This document shows, piece by piece, positions 46,661 through 57,919 of a stretch of 64,000 nucleotides of DNA. How positions within the stretch are numbered: the first letter of the stretch is position 1; every line of letters starts with the position of its first letter. The DNA is from Acanthosepion esculentum. Taxonomy: Eukaryota > Mollusca > Cephalopoda > Sepiida > Sepiidae. The DNA is taken from contig OZ038485.1 in the NCBI GenBank assembly GCA_964036315.1, forward strand, positions 96,178,575 through 96,242,574. Direction: 5' to 3'. Below the pieces are notes generated by a model. It was not told the DNA's origin. It did no database searches and was given only the letters and a program-made list of their open reading frames with translations. A program made the position numbers and the translations under genes.

Positions 46661-46845
46661 CACACACACACACACACACATAATATTATAATTATTAAAA
46701 AAAAATACTAAGGAACTTCTTACAAATAAAAACTAAGTAATAAATACTAATAAATACTAAATAAACTTTTAAAAATAAAAAACAAAATAAACACTAAAGA
46801 ACTTTGGATTATTAATCTAACTGTTCTTTTCTATTACATCAATAC

Positions 46846-46873
46846 ACAAACACACACACACGCACACACACAT

Positions 46874-46920
<47 letters not shown>

Positions 46921-46930
46921 AAAGAGACCA

Positions 46931-47002
<72 letters not shown>

Positions 47003-47040
47003 AGACCACCATATATATATATATATATAAAAGACCACCA
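46846..47040. repeat. (CA)n/(TA)n array with repeated AGACCACCA words
   Basis: CA units (46846-46894), then TA runs separated three times by A(A)AGA(GA)CCACCA. The alternating structure suggests duplication of the TA-spacer unit. Confidence 0.9.
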
Positions 47041-47059
47041 AAAATGTATACGCACTTCA

Positions 47060-47383
47060 GGAAAGGATAAACTTGTATAGATATTGAAATACTAAACTTA
47101 TACCACTGGACTCTACAATCGCAAGAGATGCTCAAAATGGTGAATGGCGGCTTTTAAATTCCAGTCATTTATTACTGCGGATAACTACTGCTTGGACAAC
47201 GTTGCCCAAAGTGTCCAGTAGGATTAATGCACGTGCATTTTCAATTTCTTGTCTAAGGGCCGCCAATGTAGTCAGTTTTGTGTGACACACAACATCCTTT
47301 CGGATCCCCCGCAGGAAAAATGTTTAAAAACAACGAAAGACAATTTTGTCCTTTCCTGAATGGCGTATACCTATTTTGACAGA

Positions 47384-47386
<3 letters not shown>
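47060..47386. other. Unassigned spacer
   Basis: No motif recognised. Confidence 0.4.
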
Positions 47387-47446
<60 letters not shown>

Positions 47447-47456
47447 TATATATATA
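47387..47456. repeat. (TA)n microsatellite
   Basis: TA units interrupted once by GATA; it adjoins the 3' end of the ribozyme-bearing SINE. Confidence 0.95.
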
Positions 47457-47800
47457 TAATTAAGTAATTCATTGAGTCTGAAAGAAACCTCAACAGAATG
47501 CAGAAAGCACTGGACGGCCGTTTCGTCCTATATTTGGGACTCATCAGCAGTGCGCATCCACTACCGAGAATTGAAATCCGGACAGTTAGGTTATCAAGCA
47601 AACATCATACCAACTGTTCAACGGGCCTCGGCGACGAAGAGGTAGCAAATCAGACTCAATATAGCGCCGCTCGCTCACATATTCCGTGGTGGAACTCAAC
47701 TGAAATTCTCTGTAACCATAGGACGGTGCCCCCAGGAGCCACGACTACTATCACCAAGCCGCTCAAACTGAAGCATTAGAAGCCGGATCAAACAATGATA
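47457..47800 (-). mobile_element. SINE-like repeat with hammerhead ribozyme
   Basis: Read minus: a GC-balanced body, then GTTGAACAGTTGGTATGATG and GGATTTCAATTCTCGG, placed like tRNA A and B boxes (47640-47570), then the hammerhead (47553-47507), a short tail (TTTCTTTCAGACTCAATG) and (TA)n. The tail word recurs in the same orientation at 47842-47870. Order head-ribozyme-tail-(TA)n matches the copy at 19332-19445. Confidence 0.6.
47507..47553 (-). ncRNA. Type I hammerhead ribozyme, intact core
   Basis: On the minus strand: stem I arm GCACTG, CTGATGA, stem II GTCC with loop CAAATATA and GGAC, GAA, stem III ACGG/CCGT, C at the cleavage site, stem I arm CAGTGC. All conserved core positions are present, stem I is a perfect 6 bp, stem II a perfect 4 bp, and stem III is an 8-base self-complementary word without a loop. 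From memory, the stem II/loop words closely resemble the schistosome satellite hammerhead. A self-complementary stem III implies that it would work best as a dimer. Cleavage is predicted between plus-strand bases 47513 and 47512. Confidence 0.85.
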
Positions 47801-47805
47801 TACAC

Positions 47806-47897
47806 ATGATAGAAATTGTTAGGAGGATTTGATAATTATAGTTAAGTAATTAATTGAGTCTGAAAGTCTGAATTATCAAATCCTCCTAACAATTTCT

Positions 47898-47905
<8 letters not shown>
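47806..47905. repeat. 32-bp inverted repeat
   Basis: ATGATAGAAATTGTTAGGAG at 47807 and its complement at 47874-47905 extend to ~32 bp perfect pairing, with a ~30-base loop holding a copy of the TAATTGAGTCTGAAAG tail word. A (TA)n run (47906-47963) follows. Confidence 0.85.
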
Positions 47906-47967
<62 letters not shown>

Positions 47968-47969
47968 GG

Positions 47970-48377
47970 TTTGATTGGTGGTACAAAATTTAATGACCGC
48001 CTTGAAAAACAAAATTTATATTTATTACCACATTTTAATAAGTAAAAGATAAAACTGAAAAACGAGCTAGCTAACCGGTTTCGAACCTCGCCCAAAAGAG
48101 CTAAATCGAGGTTAATAAATATAGAACTATCAATAAAAAGATATGGATTGGGAAAAATACTTAGATGGAAATTAGTTGCAAGTCCAGTACGAAATCCTTC
48201 TGTTTGCACAGCGAAGGACAAAATATACATGGCCTTCAACACTTTTAACTGGTAATTCGAGTGGGTCTTGCTAAGAATTGTAAATGAGTCCACACAGAAA
48301 TTTGCGGCACACTTATGGTTATTTATTAGGTAATCTGCAATGAAAGACCCGTATGTGTTGGTCAGAATGTTTGACAT
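47970..48377 (-). pseudogene. Penelope-like element C-terminal (GIY-YIG region) remnant
   Basis: The minus frame starting at 48377 includes CAANFCVDSFTILSKTHSNY followed by QLKVLKAMYILSFAVQTEGF, resembling the end of the GIY-YIG endonuclease domain of Penelope-like retroelements, where F..L......Y/F.L.V.E/K..YI precedes the last helix. No GIY-YIG pair or reverse transcriptase is present in the window. Downstream on the same strand, CGAGGTTCGAAACCGGTTAG may be a decayed hammerhead, then (TA)n. Family assignment is from pattern memory only. Confidence 0.4.
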
Positions 48378-48800
48378 TAATATTTAATATTGCACATTAC
48401 ACATTAATATTTAATATTGCACATTACACATTAATATTTAATATTGCACATTACACATTAATATTTAATATTGCACATTACACATTAATATTTAATATTG
48501 CACATTACACATTAATATTTAATATTGCATATTACACATTAATATTTAATATTGCGCATTACACATTAATATTTAATATTGCACATTACACATTAATATT
48601 TAATATTACACATTACACATTAATATTTAATATTGCACATTACACATTAATATTTAATATTGCACATTACACATTAATATTTAATATTGCACATTGCACA
48701 TTAATATTTAATATTACACATTACACATTAATATTTAATATTGCACATTACACATTAATATTTAATATTGCACATTACACATTAATATTTAATATTGTCT
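48375..48800 (+). repeat. 27-bp minisatellite, about 16 units
   Basis: Unit CACATTAATATTTAATATTG plus CACATTA. Because 27 is divisible by three, a 155-codon frame of TLIFNIAHY repeats runs through it; it is not a gene. Confidence 0.95.
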
Positions 48801-49059
48801 TTATAAATTTGACGTTGTGACATCGAACCAGTTTTTAGGTTTTGTTGAAACCATTTGTTTTTGTAAATTCTACACTCGTTCTGTACTTTTAAGTTTTTAA
48901 TTTCAAAATAATATTTAGAGGAGTTTCAGCAATCAAGTTAATAAGGTGAAAGGAAATACTTTACAATTATGAATTTGTTGCCATATAGTAAAAGTATAAA
49001 AAAAATCAGCTATAATTTTATACATCAACAGCCTTGACATATTTGAGATGGATATTAGA

Positions 49060-49612
49060 ATTTTAGCTACCATTCGTCCGTGCATTGAATACTTTTGTCA
49101 TATCATATCTAATGTTCCTGCTGTACATCTCGAAATTCTTGACAAAATCCAAAGAACGATCTGTAATGTAATCGATCCTGACTAGGCATCTCGACTTCAG
49201 TGACATGGCTACCCTCTGTCTTTTCTACAAATATTTTCATAGCAACGGCTCTGACGAGTTTTTTACTTGGTGCACTGACTACATGAATTTCAGCGTGCTA
49301 CTGGATTGGCATTTAGGTCCCATTCTTTTACTGTGGAAATAGCTAAATGCAACCGCCAATTCTATTCTAATAGTTTTTTTCCCGCACTTCCCGCCTGATG
49401 AACTCCCTTCCGTTTACTTGCTTCCCTGATAACTACAATCTTCAAAATTTTAAATGTAACAGCAATCGCCATCTTCTGTTTTCTTGAATCCCGTTCATTT
49501 TTCGTTCTTTCCCCAATCCTTCCTATTCTCAGTTTTCTCGTTCACTTTCACTCCCTGTAACCCTCTGAGTACTTGTGGCATCCCACTTTGCTACGGGTGA
49601 GGTTATTAAAAA
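49060..49612 (+). pseudogene. LINE-II 3' part
   Basis: TIRPCIEYFCHI-like start, then ATLCLFYKYFHSNGSDEFFT and SATGLAFRSHSFTVEIAKCN across frames. The 3' end reads TTTGCTACGGGTGAGGTTAT plus A tract. The single TTTCACTCCCTGTAACCC shows the unexpanded form of the 36-bp minisatellite. Confidence 0.7.
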
Positions 49613-49639
49613 AAGAAGATGAAGAAAAAAAAAAGAATA

Positions 49640-50640
49640 GTGAAGAACCTATACTGACATCAAACTACCTGTCCACGGATAGAAAATGAGTTCAGCAGAT
49701 ATACAAAATTAGAAAGGGGTGTAAGACGAGGATATGTCTTCTCACTGAACTTATTCAACCTAAAAACCGAGGCGATTCTGAGTGAACTAGAAGTCCTACC
49801 AGGATTCATTATTGGCGGCCACAATCTTAACAACATAAGATATACAGCTGACACAGTGCTGATAACAAACACAGAAAGAAAACCACGAAAACCCCGACAG
49901 AAGATAGTGAAGGAAAGCGAGAAGAAAGGATTAAACATCAATTGCAGGAAGACAGAATGCATGGTTGTTAGCAAAGGCATGAGCCCAAAATGCAAATTAC
50001 AAATTGGAGGTAAAACAATTACAAAAATTACATACCTGGGAAGTATTTTAACAGGGGACGGAAAGGGCGATACCGAAATCCGAAGGCGCATTGGGATAGC
50101 AAAAGATGTTTTCCAAAATCTAAGCAGATTATTAAGAAACAAGAAAACTCTCGTTAGAAACAAAGAAAAGACGACTGAAATGCTATGTGATATCTGTCCT
50201 ACTAAATGGCAGTGAATGCTGGACAATCTCTTCAAAGATGAAGACGAGATCTGAGGCAGGAGAAATGTGGTTCTACAGAAGGATGCTAGGGATATCATGG
50301 ATCAAGCACGTGAGCAACGATAAATTTTTAGAGAAAATGGAAACAGAAGAAACTTATACTTAACATCAGGAAGAGACAGATGAAGTTTCTAGGGCAGGTA
50401 TTGAGGAAAGAGGGTTTGGAAAATCTGATACTCACAAGACAGATTGAAGGCAAGAAGGGCAGAGGAAAACAACGCGTGACATACTTAAAGAGCTTGAGTA
50501 AATTGAAGAAATAACAAAAAAAGACAAAATTTATTATGAGCTACAATGGACAAGAAGTTGTGGAGAGCAATGATCGTCTACATCCTGAGGGAACATAGCA
50601 CATAAAGAAGAAAATAGGAAACATTCTGCACATTAATAGT
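49640..50640 (+). pseudogene. LINE-I reverse transcriptase, best copy
   Basis: Reverse-transcriptase palm and C-terminal region. At 49790-49870 the frame gives FIIGGHNLNNIRYTADTVLI, where the active site (YADD in related elements) reads YTAD. The frame at 49856-50215 gives ESEKKGLNINCRKTECMVVS, GKTITKITYLGSIL and RIGIAKDVFQNLSRLL. After a stop near 50213 the CW-type segment, KFLGQVLRKEGLENLILTRQ and the terminal RKLWRAMI follow in other frames. The GAA-rich tail is at about 50600-50615. The 5' endonuclease is missing. It is the reference for all LINE-I fragments here. Confidence 0.8.
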
Positions 50641-50644
50641 GTGA

Positions 50645-51735
<1,091 letters not shown>

Positions 51736-52240
51736 ACGCTCGTTCTGAAATGTATATACTTCTTATTTTTTTTGTGTGTTGGCACGACGGTAAAGGGATG
51801 GCAATAATGGCTCACCCTTCCTAACCATAACATTTTATTTCTTTCCTTTTCTTTTTATTTGTTTTTGGATGGGGGTCATTGTTAAATTAATTTTTTTTTA
51901 CCTGAGGTGCCGTTATTCAAACGAAACGTTGTGTCAGCCTGTAACCGAGAATTCGCTTCAGTCACGAATGTCTCGTACTATTAGCCAAGCTCAGATAACT
52001 GTGGAAAGTTTATCAGAAGAGTTATTTCCCTTGTATTAACAAATCTGCTACTGTTAAGCAACACAACCCGAATCAAACAATTTACATTTTTTTCTTTTTC
52101 TTTTTATTCCTAAAGTGATATGAAGATAAATTATTGTTATTCCCCAAGTTTAATTTAATGCGATAAAAAGGGGCAAATAGAAGATTGTGTTGCGCCACAT
52201 TTCCAAGAAAATCAACATTCCAAAAACCTTGGCTGTTATT
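51736..52240. other. Unassigned spacer
   Basis: CCTGAGG...CGAAACGTTGTGTC at 51900-51940 is a weak hammerhead look-alike only. Confidence 0.4.
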
Positions 52241-52245
52241 AAAGC

Positions 52246-52790
52246 TTCTTCTTCTTCTTCTTCTTCTTCTTCTTCTTCTTCTTCTTTGTCCCTTCAGGAC
52301 GTGGGCGATCAGGGCTCTCCGCAACTTCCTACTTCTTGTGGCTCTTATTAGCGTCTCGTAGTCAAGCCTCCCACCCATCGTTCCGTCACCCATTCATACG
52401 GGCTCGTCAGGAGCACTGCCCATATCTCTCTTGCCCTCAGTATCCTACGCGAGGGTTTAGTTTTCCAAGCCCTCTTTCCACATTATGTGTCTAAGGAATT
52501 TCCGCTGCCTCTTTCTGTCTCTGAATATAAGTGTTCTTTTTGTTTCCCTTTTCTTTAAGACTTTCTTGTTTCTTACTCGTTCCGCCCATGAATTCTTAGT
52601 ATTATTCTGTAGAACCACATTTTTGTTGCTTCCAGTTTGCTCTTCATCCGTAGAGAGATTGCCCAGCATTCACTGCCATACAAGAGGATTGATATCACAT
52701 CGTAATTCTGTTCTCTTTTCTTGTTTGTGGCGAATTTCTTTTTAGCTTTTTGGAGTGCATCTTTCGCTAATCCAATGCGCGTTCAAATAA
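52246..52790 (-). pseudogene. LINE-I 3' part with (GAA)n tail
   Basis: Minus frames: NKNVVLQNNTKNSWAERVRN, RKRQRKFLRHIMWKEGLEN and, after a shift, TLIRATRSRKLRRALIAHVL followed directly by about 13 GAA units (52248-52287 on plus as CTT). It confirms that (GAA)n is the LINE-I tail. Confidence 0.75.
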
Positions 52791-52829
52791 ATGGACATCT
52801 GCGGATAACCGAAAATGATAAGAGAAGAG

Positions 52830-53905
52830 AACAATAGTTTGAATAATCGCCATAAATAAATATAAATAAATAAATACAAAATAAATATAAATAAATTAAT
52901 ATAACTAAATATAAATAAATAAAATAATAAAATAATGAAATAAATATTATAATAAATAAAATAATAAAATAAATAAAAACAAAATAATTATAAATAAATA
53001 AAAACAATATAAATATAATTAAATATAAATAAATAAAATAAATATAATAATAAAATAAAATAATAAAATAAATAAAAACAAAATAAATATAAACAAATAA
53101 AACAAAATAAATATAAATAAATAAAATAATAAAATAAAATAAATATAATAATAAAATAAAATAATAAAATAAATAAAAACAAAGTAAATATAAACAAATA
53201 AAACAAAATAAATATAAATAAATAAAATAATAAAATAAAATAAATATAATAATAAAAATAAAATAATAAAATAAATAAAAACAAAATAAATATAAACAAA
53301 TAAAAACAAAATAAATATAAATAAATAAAATAATAAAATAAAATAATAAAATAAATATAATAATAAAATAAAATAATAAATAAAAACAAAATGAATATAA
53401 ATAAATAAAAACAAAATAAATATAAATAAGTAAAATAAGTAAAATAAAATAATAAAATAAATATAATAATAAAATAAAATAATAGAATAAATAAAAACAA
53501 ATTGAATATAAATGAAAAACAAAATAAATATAAATAAATATAAATAAATTAAATAATAAAATAATAAAATAAATATAATAATAAAAAAATAATAAATAAA
53601 AACGAAATAAATATGAAAAAATAAAAACAAAATAGATATAAATAAATAAATATAACTAAATATAAATAAATAAAATAAATAATATAATAAAATAAAAAAT
53701 ATATTAAAATAAAATAAATATGATAATAAAATATAATAATAAAATAAATAAAAACAAATTAGATATAAACAAATAAATAAATATAACTAAATATAAATAA
53801 ATAAAATAAAATAATAAAATAAATATAAACAAAATAAGTATAAATAAAAACAAAATAAATATAAATAAACAAAAACATAAATAAATATAATCGCTATAAA
53901 TACTA
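52830..53905 (+). repeat. A/T-rich tandem region (AAATA/AATAAA with sparse C)
   Basis: Over 1 kb nearly free of G on the plus strand, made of AATAAATA, AAAATAATA and AAACAAAATAAATATAAA words in a loose ~100-130-bp pattern. Minus-strand Tyr/Phe/Leu/Ile frames (to 203 codons) are artefacts. Confidence 0.9.
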
Positions 53906-54234
53906 AAAAGATTTCAACTAGCATTCTCGTATTCTACGTTTTCTTCTTTCATGGACGATACCTTAAACCGTGATCTTCCAACCTTGGCAATATCGCCCAA
54001 CGTTGGGAAATTTCGATTCTTGGGTAGGCGATGAGCAACTGAAGAGAAAATTGTTAGAAATAGGAGATTTTGGTGGGCAATATAGAATTTTCAATATCCT
54101 GAAAGGTATTTCAACATATGTTATCAGAAAAATATTCAGAGAAGATGTGTAAAGAATTTTTATAAAAAAGAACGGTAAGGTAAATGAGAATAACTGCGTC
54201 ACATTCCTAGAATCAGTTACATGATTATAAATTA

Positions 54235-54235
<1 letters not shown>
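53906..54235. other. Unassigned spacer
   Basis: A 60-codon plus frame at 53970-54152 (TLGNFDSWVGDEQLKRKLLE) has normal composition but is unrecognised. Confidence 0.35.

Positions 54236-54300
<65 letters not shown>
54236..54300. repeat. (TA)n microsatellite
   Basis: About 32 TA units, next to the hammerhead-like motif that follows. Confidence 0.95.
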
Positions 54301-54303
<3 letters not shown>

Positions 54304-54325
54304 GTGAACTTTGAAGTTATCAATC

Positions 54326-54371
54326 AGAGGCGACAGACTGTTTCATGCTAAACGTAATCATCAGGCCACAT
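54326..54371 (-). ncRNA. Hammerhead-like motif, degenerate
   Basis: Minus: GTGGC, CTGATGA, a poorly pairing stem II region, GAA, ACAG-T-CTGT, C, GCCTC. From GAA to C the 13 bases are identical to the hammerhead at 19636-19678. Stem I pairs 4 of 5; stem II is lost. Confidence 0.4.
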
Positions 54372-54379
54372 GCGTTGTA

Positions 54380-55234
54380 TTTTTTCTCGACTGTTTATAT
54401 ATGCGGGTCAGTGGTGCATTGTGGGTAGTCTATTGCATTGTGAGTAGTCTATTCTGACAGTTATTTGGGCGGGAGTGGTTTGTTAATTAGTTTATTATTT
54501 ACTTTATATATTTATTGGATTAATTTATTTTACTCATTTTTACTTATTTATTTTTATTTTATTTATTTTTATTTATTCTCTTCAGTTTTCGACATTTAAG
54601 TAATGTAGTAAAAAATTGTTTTCGTGTCTGAATATGAGATGAGTTCTGATGGTTGATTTAGTAATTTCTTTTGGTCTGGGAAGGTAATTATAGCTATTTT
54701 TCGTCCAAGCAGAGTTTGCAGTTTTTGGATTGATTGTTGTAGGTTGATGTTCTTTTCCTTATTTTTCATGATATTTTTGGTGTGATTTACTTTCTGTTTT
54801 TAATTTCCCAGATATACTTGGAAAGCATTGTGCTGCTCGCAATATTTACTATTTGTGAAAGATATTTTGTGTGCGTAGTTTCTTTGTTTCCAGGGTTCTT
54901 CAGTTAGTCCTATATATATATTTTCTTCGTTCTCTGCTGATTTTACCGTGGCTTGGTATATTACATTGTTTTGTAAGCAATTACCGCTTAAGGGTCATTT
55001 GTTCTATATTCTACAGTTATACGTGGGTTTAATTTGTTCGGGTGGTTTTCCTGTTGTGCTTTTTTATTATTTGTGTCATGTTCTCGGTGCAACTGTAGCT
55101 GATTTTTAATGTGTTTGTTGAATATTTTGTGGCGAGTGCTTGGTTCGGGAAAGTGTTTGTGTAAGAGTTAGATGAATATTTTCTTACGTTTGGTTTTACG
55201 TTTTGTTGTACGGTGGGTTGAATCATATGATTAG

Positions 55235-55235
<1 letters not shown>
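54380..55235. other. AT-rich spacer
   Basis: TTTATTTA-rich segment at 54490-54590 and otherwise unassigned; a (TA)n run at 55239-55272 is the insertion site of the Tc1 element. Confidence 0.5.
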
Positions 55236-55274
<39 letters not shown>

Positions 55275-55279
<5 letters not shown>

Positions 55280-56913
55280 TAGCGAGCGTAAAGATCAGAA
55301 CGATGTTAAGAAAAAGTCTAAATATGAAATAACTTTTTATTTTAAAGTTTTAAAGAACATTTTATCCTAGAAAAATAAGGATATAAAGGTAAATTATATA
55401 ATTCCAAAATATTAAGATCAATAAACTTATTTTGATGAAGTTATAAGAATAATTATATAACATTCGAAAAAAATAGATGATCAAAAACATCAGAACGCTT
55501 AAATAAATCCATAAAATTGAATAATTATTTTGCGTTATTGAATGTTTTTTAGGGTAAGAATAGAAAATAGGATATTTTACTAAATTACACCGACTCTTTA
55601 CTGGCTCTTGCACTGTAAAAATGGCGAAAAACATCTGTGACGTCATTGGAACTTAGAAAACTGATAGTCAAGTGATGTAATGAAGATAAACCCTAGATTG
55701 GGGATATTTCAAAGAGTGTGGGGAAATCTAAAAGTGTTATTCATAGTATTTTAAGAAAACTTGAGGAAACTGTGTCATGTTAAGCCAAGGCAGGCCTAGG
55801 AAAACTACTGCAAGGGATGACAGATGGATTGATAATGAATCAAAAAGGAACGATTTGCGGCAGCAACCGCTATCTCTAAAAGAGCTAATGCTAACCTTGG
55901 CATTAAAATATCCAGGCACACTATTTCCCGAAGACTTAATGAAATAAATCTGAACAGTCGAGTAGCCTCTACGAAGCCGTACATTTCTAAAAAGAATCAA
56001 ATGAGCCGATTGAAATTTGCTGCTGAACACGTCATATGGACAGAAGAATAGTGGGATTGTGTTCATTTCAGCGATGAGTCAAAGTTTGACCTGTACGGTT
56101 GTGACGGGAGAAGGTTCGTTCGACGCAGTCCTAAAGAACGATATTTGCCTTAGTGCACTAAAAGCAGTGTTAAATTTGGAGGAGGAAGTGTGACGGTGTT
56201 TGGCATGATTTCAGCTGCTGGTACGGGACCTCTTGTTAGGCTACACGGTAAAATTAACGTAACTGTATACAAAGAGATATTGAAGAAACATGTACCTAAT
56301 TTGAGAACTGCAATTAATCAACCAGCTGTATTTATGCAAGATAACGCGTCATGTCACACAGCGAAGTTTGTTAAGACATTTCTTTCTGAGGAGGATGTTG
56401 TTGTTATGGAGTGGCCTGCTCAAAGCCCAGACATGAATCCTATTTAGAATGTTTGGAAGTTACTAAATGAAAGAGCTAAGGAAAAGAATCCAACAAACGT
56501 CGAAGAACTATGGACTAATTTGAAAGGAGAATGGGAGAAAATATCCGTTAATGAATGCAAGACATTAATTCGCTCATGTAGCAAAAGATGTCAACCTGTT
56601 ATTGCAAGTAAAGTTTTACACATCAAATGAATTATGAACGCTATTTTCATTTGGATACGATGTATCCATTATAATAGTATGATTTTGTTAATCGTTCTGA
56701 TGTTTTTGAGCATCTATTTTTTTCGAATGTTATATAATTATTCTTATAACTTTATCAAAAAAAGTTTATTGATCTTTATATTTTGGAATTATATAATTTA
56801 CCTTTATATCCTTATTTTTCCTTGATAAAATGTTCTATGAAGCTTTAAAATAAAAAGTTATTTCATATTTAGCCTTTTTCTTAACATCGTTCTGATCTTT
56901 ATGCTCGCCACTG
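55275..56913 (+). mobile_element. Tc1 element with long terminal inverted repeats
   Basis: Both ends begin CAGT(A/G)GCGAGC(G/A)TAAAGATCA and pair for about 225 bp (55275-55500 with 56690-56913), flanked by TA. Inside each TIR the word CATCAGAACG near the inner edge repeats the outer GATCAGAACG, as in Tc1 elements with paired transposase-binding sites. Length 1639 bp, normal for the family. Confidence 0.9.
55690..56630 (+). pseudogene. Dead Tc1 transposase
   Basis: The catalytic domain is recognisable in order: FSDESKFDLYGCDGR (first Asp), VKFGGGSVTVFGMISAAG, MQDNASCHTAKFVKTF (second Asp), then EWPAQSPDMNPI followed by a TAG stop exactly where the family's third catalytic residue, Glu, should be, then NVWK. 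Two more stops lie upstream (before WDC and before CTKSS), and the N-terminal helix-turn-helix region (IHSILRKLEET) is shifted in frame. The only long uninterrupted piece is 56190-56447. Damage by a few substitutions suggests a fairly young copy. Confidence 0.9.
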
Positions 56914-56929
56914 TATATACATACATATA

Positions 56930-57006
56930 TATAATACCAAATTGTAATTGGGATTATTCATCGAAATAAATGTAGTACTGACTTATGATTTTTAATCTTT
57001 TATCTT

Positions 57007-57083
<77 letters not shown>

Positions 57084-57230
57084 GTGTGTGTGTGTGTGTG
57101 TATACATTTCGTTAAAAACAATTGATACAGTTCTGCAGTTAAGTATTTTGTTTAATTTTTTTGTGTTCTGTTTTTATAATGTTTTTATTTTCTGGATATA
57201 AATTATGTAGAAATTGTCCAAATGTTTTGT
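56930..57230. repeat. (TA)n(TG)n microsatellite and AT-rich flank
   Basis: TA (57007-57030) then about 35 TG units with one CG; no gene. Confidence 0.9.
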
Positions 57231-57231
57231 A

Positions 57232-57280
57232 TGTCCGAGCGCTTTCGGCTATTCTTTTAGCCATTATCAAAGATGATTTT
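57232..57280 (-). ncRNA. Hammerhead-like motif, degenerate
   Basis: Minus: TTGATAA in place of CTGATGA, stem II GGCTA/TAGCC (5 bp perfect), GAA, AGC/GCT, C. Two core substitutions make it a probable fossil. Confidence 0.3.
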
Positions 57281-57394
57281 ATATTTACTTTTAACTGAAT
57301 GTATGCATTCTTTTTCATGTATGTATCTAGCGTTATAGAAATGTTTTATTTTCTAAACACGGCAGCACATTTTTATTGTTATAGCTCTTTCTAG

Positions 57395-57545
57395 TATTGA
57401 TGAGTATTTCCTTTACTAACTTTTTGTATAAGGTGACGTGGAACATCAAAATCTTGATTATGAGATTGTTTTCTTTTCGAATGACATGCGCTAGCCATTT
57501 TAGTTGTTGCTGCTGTTGAAAGTCTTCAACTGATGTGGTTTTCTG
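57395..57545 (-). pseudogene. LINE-IV-like C-terminal remnant
   Basis: Minus frame QLKWLAHVIRKENNLIIKIL resembles the W..HV.R segment near the end of some LINE reverse transcriptases. The 23990-24340 region is related. Confidence 0.35.
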
Positions 57546-57604
57546 TTACTTGGTACAGTGATTCTGTAGCGCCAGTCCAATCGATTTCGACGGCCCTCTT
57601 CTGG

Positions 57605-57915
57605 AAGGAAACGAAAAAAGAAAAAGAAAAGAAAGAAAATTTTAAGCAAAATAGAAAACGAAGTGGAGGTAAGAAAAAAGAAAGAAAGAAAAGAAAGAAT
57701 GGAGAAAAAGACGAAAGAAAGGTGAAAACAAAGACAAAAATACACGAAAAAACAAAAACAAAAAGCATTGATGCTTTCCCAAAAAGAAAGTATAAAAAAG
57801 TAAATGAAAAAGAAAAAAAAAGAAAAACAAAAAACAAAACAAAACAACAACAAACAAAACGAATATTAGAAAAGATGTGAAAATTGATACAAAGAAAGAA
57901 TAAAATTGAAACAAA
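57605..57915 (+). repeat. A-rich purine tract
   Basis: GAAAGAAAA/AAACAAAA-type sequence; the Lys-rich plus frame and Phe-rich minus frames are artefacts. Confidence 0.8.
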
Positions 57916-57919
57916 TTGG

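Noticed and set aside
51900..51945. CCTGAGG...CGAAACGTTGTGTC as a hammerhead
   Set aside because: Core reads CTGAGGT, lacking the last A, and no stem II forms.
52988..53630. 170-203-codon Tyr/Phe/Ile-rich frames resembling membrane proteins
   Set aside because: Pure A/T repeat composition; the hydrophobic runs come from TTT, TTA and TAT codons.
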